Positions 1 through 6,295 of a stretch of 7,517 bases of DNA are shown here, in pieces; positions within the stretch are counted from its first letter, which is position 1, and every line of letters starts with the position of its first letter. The notes below the pieces were generated by a model. The model did not search any database, was not told the DNA's origin, and saw only the letters and a list, made by a program, of their open reading frames with translations. Position numbers and translations under genes: made by a program. Source of the stretch: JADFNO01 sp965369945 (GTDB lineage Bacteria > Planctomycetota > Phycisphaerae > Phycisphaerales > SM1A02); contig CBDUST010000235.1 of NCBI GenBank assembly GCA_965369945.1, positions 1-7,517 on the forward strand. The letters run 5' to 3'.

Positions 1-260
1 GTCCCTCGTGCCGTGATTCGCGTGACCACCCAATCTCCTTCAGCGATCTGCTGTTCGACCGTTACGTGAAGATCGGGATACGTTTGGCGAATGCCGATGA
101 CGTGATCCTTGGCACCCTCAAGCCCAATGGCGTAGCTGGTATTCTCGTGGACCTCGACGTAGTCGGGCGAGACGAACGAGCCAATGTCATCGACGTTCCC
201 GGTGTTTACAACGTCCTCGAGGTAGCGTCGAATCAGCAGCTTGTTCTCATCCGTTGACAT
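1..260 (-). CDS. SnoaL-like / ester-cyclase-family protein, 3' end outside window
   Basis: Reading the minus strand from the ATG at 260-258 gives 86 uninterrupted codons to the window edge, beginning MSTDENKLLIRRYLEDVVNT and continuing through PDYVEVHEN, GLEGAKDHV and TYPDLHVTVEQQIAEGDWVV to TRITARG. The order of an N-terminal helix with RRYLEDVVNTGN, a phrase like VSPDYVEVHE, a G-x-x-G-x-K-x-x-x, then YPDLHVTVEQQIAEGDWVVTR, is the usual pattern of SnoaL-like polyketide cyclase / NTF2-fold proteins. Such proteins are about 130-150 residues, so roughly the last third is missing. Members include true cyclases and many small cytoplasmic proteins of unknown substrate, so no reaction can be assigned. 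No strong Shine-Dalgarno sequence is visible before the ATG (only an AAGCGAG-like stretch). The gene is divergent from the sugar isomerase gene, with 162 bp between them. Family call is fairly secure; role unknown. Confidence 0.8.
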   Translation of the reverse strand, partial: MSTDENKLLIRRYLEDVVNTGNVDDIGSFVSPDYVEVHENTSYAIGLEGAKDHVIGIRQTYPDLHVTVEQQIAEGDWVVTRITARG

Positions 261-338
261 TCAAACGCTCGCTTGGCCCCCACGATCGCTCCATGATATG
301 CCAAGCCATGACGGCGGTATCGAGCAGCGTCGCAGCGC

Positions 339-361
339 CTGCAGATCACTTGATCCTGCAG
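339..361. promoter_or_regulatory. Imperfect palindrome, candidate operator in divergent intergenic region
   Basis: Positions 339-348 (CTGCAGATCA) are the reverse complement of 351-361 (TGATCCTGCAG) apart from one extra C in the right arm, with a two-base centre (CT). It is the most obvious dyad in the 162-bp gap between the SnoaL-like gene and the isomerase gene, 61 bp before the isomerase ATG. A -10-like TATCAT lies at 369-374, so the palindrome covers the place where a -35 box for that hexamer would be; no good -35 match is seen. The layout fits a repressor site for a sugar-responsive regulator, but no regulator gene is in the window, and short dyads occur by chance. Confidence 0.35.
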
Positions 362-408
362 TTAGCCTTATCATGCTCGTACATGCCGCAACCGATGCGG
401 AAAGAAGC

Positions 409-414
409 GAAGGA
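409..414 (+). promoter_or_regulatory. Ribosome binding site of the isomerase gene
   Basis: GAAGGA lies 8 bases before the ATG at 423 and is a near-consensus Shine-Dalgarno sequence. It supports 423 as the start of the isomerase, which also places the first beta strand (KIALFWPGDY) at the very N-terminus as expected for this fold. Confidence 0.7.
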
Positions 415-422
415 CAGGACCC

Positions 423-1940
423 ATGCCCGAGAAGATCGCGCTCTTTTGGCCCGGTGATTACCGCACCAAGCCCAACGAGCTGGCTCTGCCAAGTATCACC
501 CACGCCACCGAGCAGCTTGAAGCAGCGCTGACCAAGCTCGGCAGAAGCAGCTATCGCATCGACGGCTACCTCACCAAACCACACGAAGCGATCGAGAAGC
601 TCGCACCCATCGATGATCCGATGATCGGCGTGTGCGTCCATTGGTTCTACGGCCCACACACCACCGACGGCGTCGTAGGCAAAAACAATCCCTTATTGCT
701 CGCAAGTAATTTCTCGGGAACCTGGCCCGGTCTCGTCGGCCTACTCAACACCGGCGCGTGTTTGGCCAGCCTAGATCGAACCTTCTCGCGCATCTGGACC
801 AGCGACGACGACTGGAGCGCTGATGCGCAATTCATGGAGCGCCTTGAGCAGTGGTGTAACACCGGCTCGATTACCTATCGCGAAGATGAGCTGTCGTTGG
901 ACGCAACTGTTTCTACCGAAGCGCAAGCCATCGCAGATTCCGTGGCCCAGCAATTCCGGCAACGCCGAGCACTTGCGCTCATGCTGGGCGATACCTCCAT
1001 GGGGATGATCAACGGTTACTTCGGCCCACGACTACTCAATCCCATCGGCTTCACTGAACACAAAGTCGATCAAGCGTGGATCATTGATCGGGGTAAGAGG
1101 ATCGATGTCAAGCGCATCGATGAGGCTTTTGGATTCGTCAAACAAGCGGGCGTGACGTTCCATTGGGGCGAAGCCGAGGCGGCCGATTTCGACGAGCATG
1201 CGACACGCGAACAGCTTCGCGATTACCTGGCGGTGCTCGATCTGATCGACGAATTCAAAGCGGACTGTCTGGGTTGGCAGTATCAACTTGGTTTGTTGCC
1301 GTTGCGCCCGCCTTCTGATTTCGCTGAGGGTTTGTTCAATTCCGCGTGTCGGCCCGAATCCAATGGCGACACAATCGCCACAGCCACGGAAGCGGATCAG
1401 GGCAATCTTGTTCCGATGGAGATGATGAAACGCCTGCTCAAAGAGAAGGGTTTGCACCAGGCGGTGATGTTCCATGATGTCAGATGGGGCGGCGAGCACG
1501 ACGGCCGGTTTGTGTGGGTGCTGCTGAACTCCGGTTCGTGCGGGGCGTATGCGTTCAATCACGATCCCAATACGCTTGACGGTGTACATTCCTATCGCCA
1601 ACCCGCAGGGTACTTCCCCGTTCCCGGCGGAACGTTCGCAGGCGAGAGTTTGCCCGGCGAAATCACATGGGCGCGCTGTTACATCAGCCACGGCGAATTG
1701 TGGATGGATATCGGTATGGGAGAGGTCTTGAAACTTCCGGGGGCAAAGCGTGATGCGTGGTGGGAGGGAACGACGCGGCAGTGGCCGTTCATGGCCGCTG
1801 ATCTTGGCGTGAGCCAGGAGACCATCATGGCGCATTACATGTCAAACCACGTGGCTGTGGCGTATGGCGATATCTTCCGAGAAATGATCGCACTGAGTCG
1901 GGCACTTGGGATCAACGTGCGCATACTGAGAGGCGCGTGA
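423..1940 (+). CDS. L-fucose/L-arabinose isomerase-family sugar isomerase (probable pentose isomerase)
   Basis: This 505-residue protein resembles the FucI/AraA superfamily of Mn2+-dependent cytoplasmic aldose-ketose isomerases. Residues 1-180 look like the N-terminal Rossmann-like domain (GVCVHWFYGPH at 69-79, NFSGTWPGLVGLLNTGACLA at 96-115). Residues 181-300 contain LMLGDTSMGMINGYFGPRLL and the stretch DCLGWQYQLGLLPLRPPSDF. The C-terminal part holds the likely active site: E323 in ATEADQGNLVP, D352 in FHDVRWGG and H476 in SNHVAVAYGD are the best candidates for the Glu/Asp/His metal ligands known from FucI. The length is in the range of AraA (about 500) and below that of classical FucI (about 590). 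Its stop codon overlaps the start of an FGGY kinase with a D-ribulokinase motif, so its product is likely a ketopentose, D-ribulose being the best guess (from D-arabinose). L-fucose, L-arabinose or another aldose cannot be excluded from sequence alone. Family assignment is good; substrate is inference. Confidence 0.82.
   Translation: MPEKIALFWPGDYRTKPNELALPSITHATEQLEAALTKLGRSSYRIDGYLTKPHEAIEKLAPIDDPMIGVCVHWFYGPHTTDGVVGKNNPLLLASNFSGTWPGLVGLLNTGACLASLDRTFSRIWTSDDDWSADAQFMERLEQWCNTGSITYREDELSLDATVSTEAQAIADSVAQQFRQRRALALMLGDTSMGMINGYFGPRLLNPIGFTEHKVDQAWIIDRGKRIDVKRIDEAFGFVKQAGVTFHWGEAEAADFDEHATREQLRDYLAVLDLIDEFKADCLGWQYQLGLLPLRPPSDFAEGLFNSACRPESNGDTIATATEADQGNLVPMEMMKRLLKEKGLHQAVMFHDVRWGGEHDGRFVWVLLNSGSCGAYAFNHDPNTLDGVHSYRQPAGYFPVPGGTFAGESLPGEITWARCYISHGELWMDIGMGEVLKLPGAKRDAWWEGTTRQWPFMAADLGVSQETIMAHYMSNHVAVAYGDIFREMIALSRALGINVRILRGA
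1928..1933 (+). promoter_or_regulatory. Ribosome binding site deciding the kinase start
   Basis: GAGAGG, inside the last codons of the isomerase gene, lies 6 bases before the ATG at 1940 but only 3 bases before the alternative GTG at 1937. The spacing favours the ATG, which shares its A with the isomerase TGA stop (TGATG). This arrangement suggests translational coupling. Confidence 0.55.
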
Positions 1941-3622
1941 TGGATGCGTTTCTCGGCATCGATGTCGGCACCGGCAGCGCGCGAGCCGGCGTGTTCGACC
2001 ACGAAGGTAATCTTCTAGGTACGGCGACACATCCGATTCAGATGTGGCGACCCGAGCACGACTTTGTTGAGCAATCGTCGGACGATATCTGGAGGGCATG
2101 TTGCGCTGTGGTGCGCGATGCAGTTGATCAAGCGGGAGTCAGCGCAGACCAAATCAAGGGGATCGGTTTCGATGCCACCTGTTCACTCGTTGCGTTGGAT
2201 CGGACCGATCAGCCGGTGTCGGTCAGCCCCAGCGGGAATGATGAGCAGAATATCATCGTGTGGATGGATCACCGTGCTGTCGAGCAGGCGCGGCGCATCA
2301 ACGAGACGAATCATAATGTGCTGCGATATGTCGGCGGCGTGATCTCGCCTGAGATGCAATCGCCCAAGCTGCTTTGGTTGAAAGACAACCTGCCTCGAAC
2401 GTGGGAGCGTGCATCACAATTCTTCGATCTGCCGGACTACTTGACGTATCGCGCAACCGGTGACAGCACACGATCACTGTGTACGACGGTCTGTAAATGG
2501 ACATACCTTGGCCACGAACAATCAGACCGCAGCGACAGTATCGGGCGATGGGATGAATCGTTTTGGCACGACATCGGTCTCGGTGAACTTGCCGATGAGA
2601 ATTTTACGAGAATCGGTCGGCTCATTCGCCCCATGGGAGAAGCGGTCGGCAAAGGACTGACCCAAGCAGCGGCGTGGGAACTCGGCTTGAAGCCGCAAAC
2701 GCCGGTCGGTGTCTCGATCATCGACGCGCACGCAGGCGGTCTCGGCGTGATCGGCGCAGCGCTGGACGGGGCTGCGCCCTCACCGCAGGACATGGAGCGC
2801 CGCCTCGCTCTGATCGGCGGCACGTCGAGTTGCCACATGGCCGTAGCAAACGAAGCCCGTTATATCCCTGGGGTATGGGGACCGTACTTCTCAGCTATGA
2901 TTCCCGATCTGTGGCTCAACGAAGCCGGCCAGTCCGCCACCGGCGCTTTGATCGATCATGTGATCTTCAGCCATGCGCGTTCAGTTGATCTGCGTGATGA
3001 AGCAAAAACACAGGATCGCACGATCTACGAACTGCTCAACGATCGGTTGAACGCCCTGGCAACGAATGTCGAGTTTTCTGCTGCGCTCACCAGCAGGCTT
3101 CACGTATTGCCTTATTTCCACGGCAACCGTTCGCCACGCGCCGATCCAACCCTTCGCGGGATGATCTCGGGCTTATCACTGAGCGATACGATTGACGATC
3201 TGGCATTGCTTTACCTTGCAACGATTCAAGCGGTTGCGCACGGCACACGCCACATCATCGACACGCTCAACAACCACGGCTACTCAATTGATACGATCTT
3301 CGCCTGCGGTGGGGGAACGAAGAACACGGTGTTCTTGCGCGAACATGCGGACATCACTGGTTGCAAGATCGTCTTGGCCCAAGAGCCCGAAGCAGTGTTG
3401 CTCGGCGCCGCGATTCTTGGGGCCGTTGCCGGCAGCGCTTATGGCTCGGTACTTGAGGCGATGAGCGCCATGAGCCGGGCCGGTCAAACGATCGAACCAA
3501 GCGGCGGAGCAGTCGTCCAATACCACAACGCCAAGCACGCAGTCTTTCGCCGCATGTATGAGGACCAATTGGCCTATCGACGTTTGCTGGACGACGGGGC
3601 CCGGTCGGGCGCTGAGGGGTGA
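1940..3622 (+). CDS. FGGY-family pentulose kinase, probable D-ribulokinase
   Basis: The 560-residue protein is an ATP-dependent sugar kinase of the FGGY family, in the pentulose kinase subgroup that includes human FGGY and yeast YDR109C. The N-terminal domain starts with the phosphate-binding strand FLGIDVGTGSARAGVFD (4-20), followed by GIGFDATCSLVALD (74-87). TCSLV at 80-84 is the signature described for D-ribulokinases. WMDHRA at 108-113, MQSPKLLWLKDN at 139-150 and DLPDYLTYRATG at 163-174 follow. The catalytic base is likely D262 in SIIDAHAGG. The C-terminal domain has GGTSSCHM (293-300) and the adenosine-binding ACGGGTKN (455-462), then QEPEAVLLGAAILGA. The likely reaction is D-ribulose + ATP to D-ribulose 5-phosphate, feeding the pentose phosphate pathway. 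ATG at 1940 is preferred over the GTG at 1937 because of ribosome-binding-site spacing. The last 11 residues or so look like a poorly conserved tail; about the last 16 codons overlap the convergent ugd gene. Kinase family is certain, substrate probable. Confidence 0.9.
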   Translation: MDAFLGIDVGTGSARAGVFDHEGNLLGTATHPIQMWRPEHDFVEQSSDDIWRACCAVVRDAVDQAGVSADQIKGIGFDATCSLVALDRTDQPVSVSPSGNDEQNIIVWMDHRAVEQARRINETNHNVLRYVGGVISPEMQSPKLLWLKDNLPRTWERASQFFDLPDYLTYRATGDSTRSLCTTVCKWTYLGHEQSDRSDSIGRWDESFWHDIGLGELADENFTRIGRLIRPMGEAVGKGLTQAAAWELGLKPQTPVGVSIIDAHAGGLGVIGAALDGAAPSPQDMERRLALIGGTSSCHMAVANEARYIPGVWGPYFSAMIPDLWLNEAGQSATGALIDHVIFSHARSVDLRDEAKTQDRTIYELLNDRLNALATNVEFSAALTSRLHVLPYFHGNRSPRADPTLRGMISGLSLSDTIDDLALLYLATIQAVAHGTRHIIDTLNNHGYSIDTIFACGGGTKNTVFLREHADITGCKIVLAQEPEAVLLGAAILGAVAGSAYGSVLEAMSAMSRAGQTIEPSGGAVVQYHNAKHAVFRRMYEDQLAYRRLLDDGARSGAEG

Positions 3623-4947
3623 CCGATCGGTTCGCGTCCTACCGAATAGTAAACGAACCCCAATCGTTCCATCTGATCACAGCGATAAATGTTGCGCCCG
3701 TCGAAGATGACCGGTTCGTTGAGTGCCGCCGACATCTGCTTGAAACTGGGCTGGCGAAACTCACTCCACTCCGTGCAGATGATGAGCGCATCGCATCCTT
3801 CGAGCACTTCATACATATCCTCAACGGCGATCGCTTCGGGAAGCTCCTTGGACAGGTTGGGCAATGCGACGGGATCAAACGCGCGGACGTGTGCACCGGC
3901 CGCTAACGCCTCGCGCATCAAACTCAGCGACGGCGCCTCGCGAATGTCATCCGTGTCCGGCTTGAACGCTACGCCCCAGAAGGCAAGCGTTCGACCCTTG
4001 AGCTGCCCCTTAAAGTGCTCAGTGATTTTGTTGAAGAAATATCGGCGTTGATCGTTATTCACTTCGTACACGGCTGCGGCGATCTTGCAGTCGTAACCGA
4101 CGGATTTGCCCATTCCGATCACGCCGAGGATGTCTTTGGGAAAGCACGATCCGCCGAACCCCAGGCCCGGATGCAGGAACTGTCTGCCGATGCGATGATC
4201 GGCGCTCATTCCCTCGCGCACCGCACGAATATCAGCGCCGTAATACTCGCACAAGTTGGCGATCTCGTTGATGAAGCTGACCCGGCACGCCAGGATCGCG
4301 TTGGAGGCGTATTTGATCATTTCGGATGAGGCGACATCGGTGATGATGATCGGATTTCCCTGGCGTACGAACGGATCGTACAGATCGCTCAGCCGCTCAG
4401 CCGCCGCATCGTCGTCGACGCCGCAGATGACCCGATCCGGCCGAAGAAAGTCATTGACCGCAGCGCCCTCCTTGAGGAACTCGGGATTGTTGGCGATGAA
4501 AAAAGGCCGGCTCGTTTGTTGCCCAATCAGATCGCGCACACGATCCGTCGTTCCCACCGGCACTGTTGACTTCACCACGACGAGCTTCGGACCGACATCG
4601 CTTGAGCTACACTCAATCGCCTCTGCGATTTCTTGGGCCGCTGCCATCACGGCTGACAAATCAACGGACCCTTCATCATCGGCAGCGGGCGTCCCGACAC
4701 AGATGAAAATGATTTCGGCTTCCGTGTAGGCTTGATGCTTGTCGGTGGTGAAGTGAAGCCGGCCGGCGTCGATGTTGCGCGCGATCAGCTCGCTGAGCCC
4801 CGGCTCGTGGATCGGGCATTCGCCGCGGGCCAGCTTCGCAATCTTCTCTTCGTCGATATCAAGGCAGGTAACGTCGTTGCCGGTGTTGGCAAAGCCAGCG
4901 CCGGAAACAAGTCCGACGTACCCCGTGCCGACCATCGTAAGCTTCAT
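3574..4947 (-). CDS. ugd: UDP-glucose 6-dehydrogenase
   Basis: A complete 457-residue cytoplasmic NAD+-dependent enzyme that oxidises UDP-glucose to UDP-glucuronate, a precursor for exopolysaccharide, capsule and lipopolysaccharide sugars. The N-terminal Rossmann domain begins MVGTGYVGLVSGAGFA (5-20) and continues with CLDID (28-32), ICVGTPAADDEGSVDLSAV (82-100) and VKSTVPVGTTDRVRDL (125-140). NNPEFLKEGAAVNDFLRPDR (153-172) contains the catalytic-region Glu. IKYASNAILACRVSFINEIA (211-230) is the central dimerisation helix with K212 and N216. GLGFGGSCFPKDI (261-273) carries the catalytic cysteine, C268. WGVAFKPDTDDIREAPS (324-340) and VIFDGRNIY (413-421) mark the C-terminal UDP-binding domain. 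GAGGA at 4961-4957 lies 9 bases before the ATG. Residues after about 440 (from GHPSAPDRAP onward) are beyond the usual family end and lie in the 49-bp overlap with the kinase gene. Only 28 bp separate it from ogt upstream, so it is probably co-transcribed. Confidence 0.96.
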   Translation of the reverse strand: MKLTMVGTGYVGLVSGAGFANTGNDVTCLDIDEEKIAKLARGECPIHEPGLSELIARNIDAGRLHFTTDKHQAYTEAEIIFICVGTPAADDEGSVDLSAVMAAAQEIAEAIECSSSDVGPKLVVVKSTVPVGTTDRVRDLIGQQTSRPFFIANNPEFLKEGAAVNDFLRPDRVICGVDDDAAAERLSDLYDPFVRQGNPIIITDVASSEMIKYASNAILACRVSFINEIANLCEYYGADIRAVREGMSADHRIGRQFLHPGLGFGGSCFPKDILGVIGMGKSVGYDCKIAAAVYEVNNDQRRYFFNKITEHFKGQLKGRTLAFWGVAFKPDTDDIREAPSLSLMREALAAGAHVRAFDPVALPNLSKELPEAIAVEDMYEVLEGCDALIICTEWSEFRQPSFKQMSAALNEPVIFDGRNIYRCDQMERLGFVYYSVGREPIGHPSAPDRAPSSSKRR

Positions 4948-4975
4948 CGTCGATTATCCTCAGCTCGGGCGCATG

Positions 4976-5572
4976 TCACTTCCCGCACCTATCCATACTA
5001 CTCACAAGAGGCTCGGGATCGCTGCGGAATATGTTCGCCAAGCCCGACTCGCTTCTCGTCAGCGCACCTTCCATCTGTAATAAGGATCGTTTCACCGCCA
5101 GAGCGGGCCCAGCCTGATCGCAGCTACCACTGAATCCGTGCAGGCCTCCAGCAGCGGAAACCACGCGATGGCATGGGATGATGATTGGCAGCCGATTGCG
5201 CCGCATGGCCTGACCGGCCGCGCGTGCGGCGTTTCCTCGCCCGCCGGCCATCGTCGCCAACTCGCCGTAACTGCGCGTTTCACCTCTCGGTATCGATCGG
5301 CAGGCCTCCCAACATCGACGCATGAACGGGCTCGCTGTCGGCGTGGGAATATCACCAAAATCCACCACCTCGCCGGCAAAGTATCGCTCCAAACGCGCGG
5401 CCAACTCCGGCAGCAGACTCTCATCTTGGATTGCATCATCAGGTAACTGGTGGCAATCGTCAGTCAGCTCGAGCCAGGTTGTCTTGAGCCGCCCGTCTGC
5501 TTCGTTGATCAGCCCAAAAGGCCCGGTCGGTGTGTCGATAACACGGTAACGTGCGCGTTCTTTAGGGAGCAT
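4976..5572 (-). CDS. ogt: Methylated-DNA--[protein]-cysteine S-methyltransferase (Ogt/MGMT type)
   Basis: This 198-residue protein is a suicide repair enzyme that moves the alkyl group from O6-alkylguanine (and O4-alkylthymine) in DNA to its own cysteine. The active-site motif IIPCHRVV is at 131-138 with the acceptor C134. The DNA-binding helix-turn-helix includes SYGELATMAGGRGNAARAAG (101-120), with R117 as the likely arginine finger, followed by AMRRNRLP. The N-terminal domain (about 1-80) is the divergent ribonuclease-like domain of single-copy Ogt proteins, with no Ada-type zinc or AraC domain. Usual members end soon after the LLxxEG motif (here SLLQMEG, 163-169); this one continues about 29 residues, ending SSMDRCGK, an unusual tail. 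AGAGGA at 5587-5582 lies 9 bases before the ATG and supports this start. The gene lies 45 bp after the membrane protein gene and 28 bp before ugd, all on the same strand. Confidence 0.94.
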   Translation of the reverse strand: MLPKERARYRVIDTPTGPFGLINEADGRLKTTWLELTDDCHQLPDDAIQDESLLPELAARLERYFAGEVVDFGDIPTPTASPFMRRCWEACRSIPRGETRSYGELATMAGGRGNAARAAGQAMRRNRLPIIIPCHRVVSAAGGLHGFSGSCDQAGPALAVKRSLLQMEGALTRSESGLANIFRSDPEPLVSSMDRCGK

Positions 5573-5617
5573 GTGTCTTCATCCTCTTTTCGAACCGACC
5601 CAGACCGGTAATCGGTG

Positions 5618-6187
5618 TCAAAGCTCCGGCTCGCCGAGTTGGGCAACGAAACGCCGCGGCGGCGGTTGTTTCGGTGGTCGCTGAGCGAGGCCGTGAATGA
5701 TATACAAGATTAATGCCACGGCGAGCGTGATACCCGCGCCGACCAGATGGATCGTTCGACGACGACCGAGCGCGTCGGCCTTGGTATCGGGCGATTTTCC
5801 AAAGACAATACGATCCGCTTCAGGAGCACTCTGAATCGAGGCGGCGGCGGCATCGTTGCAGATCACCAGATACGATCCGGGCGCGTCAATTTCCATCTCG
5901 AAGAGCGCAGCGCCGTTTGTGCCGTCGACGACATAGTCGTTCGTTCCGCCGATCAGGACGACTCCCATCGCCCGATTGTCTGCATCGACCACCGTCAGTG
6001 TTACGAAATTGACCGGGATTTCTGCAGGCGATTCGTAGTATACAAGGCTCTTGCCGGCTTCGAGATCGATTTCCCACCATTCCCCGAGCGCGAATCTCTG
6101 GCCGCTTTTCGCCCAACGTTCAATCGGACGTTGCGCGTAGTATAAGGTTAGCGCGGAGCCGGCAACTACGACAACCAGCGCGAGCAA
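5618..6187 (-). CDS. Two-TM membrane protein of unknown family, start codon uncertain
   Basis: I do not recognise this family. The frame encodes a first hydrophobic segment (LLALVVVVAGSALTLYYA, ending near residue 18 counted from the TTG at 6187), then a polar region of about 120 residues rich in alternating hydrophobic positions that suggests a beta-rich domain (EWWEIDLEAGKSLVYYES, VNFVTLTVVDADNRAMGVVL, APGSYLVICND). A basic RRR precedes a second hydrophobic segment at about 145-167 (IHLVGAGITLAVALILYIIH). A Pro/Arg-rich cytoplasmic tail of about 20 residues (RPPKQPPPRRF) follows. The likely topology is both ends inside with the beta-rich domain outside. The start is problematic: the open frame extends back to a TAA at 6241-6239 without ATG or GTG. 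The only canonical-class start is the TTG at 6187, which falls inside the transmembrane segment and has no well-placed ribosome binding site. Upstream codons read AQRRSITIYNLL, a typical basic N-terminal flank. It lies between the EEP gene and ogt on the same strand. Confidence 0.75.
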   Translation of the reverse strand: MLALVVVVAGSALTLYYAQRPIERWAKSGQRFALGEWWEIDLEAGKSLVYYESPAEIPVNFVTLTVVDADNRAMGVVLIGGTNDYVVDGTNGAALFEMEIDAPGSYLVICNDAAAASIQSAPEADRIVFGKSPDTKADALGRRRTIHLVGAGITLAVALILYIIHGLAQRPPKQPPPRRFVAQLGEPEL

Positions 6188-6226
6188 GTTGTAGATCGTT
6201 ATGCTCCTGCGTTGGGCGATGGGGCG

Positions 6227-6234
6227 CTCCTCTT
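6227..6234 (-). promoter_or_regulatory. Shine-Dalgarno-like sequence before the membrane protein, pointing to a non-AUG start
   Basis: On the minus strand AAGAGGAG (6234-6227) is followed 6 bases later by ATC at 6220-6218, in frame with the membrane protein, giving an N-terminus of (M)AQRRSITIYNLL. A second AGGAG at 6208-6204 lies 7 bases before another in-frame ATC at 6196-6194. The only ATG nearby (6239-6237) is in a different frame. Which codon is used cannot be decided by eye. Confidence 0.4.
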
Positions 6235-6295
6235 CGCATTATTGTGGCAGGCTTACCAGCGGCAAGTGTAGCGATGAAGCCCGATCGTGCCCAAG

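Noticed and set aside
66..257. 63-residue plus-strand open frame at the left edge
   Set aside because: It is antisense to the SnoaL-like gene, whose protein text is clearly family-like; the plus-strand frame has no motif or supported start.
1032..1835. 267-residue open frame on the minus strand inside the isomerase gene
   Set aside because: It lies wholly antisense to a well-supported gene, has an Arg/His/Cys-rich low-structure composition, no recognisable motif, and no reason to prefer it over the isomerase frame.
3622..3631. ACCGATCGGT perfect 10-bp palindrome at the kinase stop
   Set aside because: Too short to be meaningful, within ugd coding sequence, and with no loop or T tract for a terminator.
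4256..4729. 157-residue plus-strand open frame opposite ugd
   Set aside because: Ser/Thr/Ala-rich shadow of the strongly conserved Ugd frame; no family motif.
5594..5616. ACCGA...TCGGT inverted repeat between the membrane protein and ogt, considered as a terminator
   Set aside because: The stem is only 5 bp with a 13-base loop and no following T run on the minus strand, so it does not support a terminator.
5747..6145. 132-residue plus-strand open frame opposite the membrane protein
   Set aside because: Arg/Asp/Ser-rich text without motifs, while the minus strand gives two clean hydrophobic segments and a structured domain.
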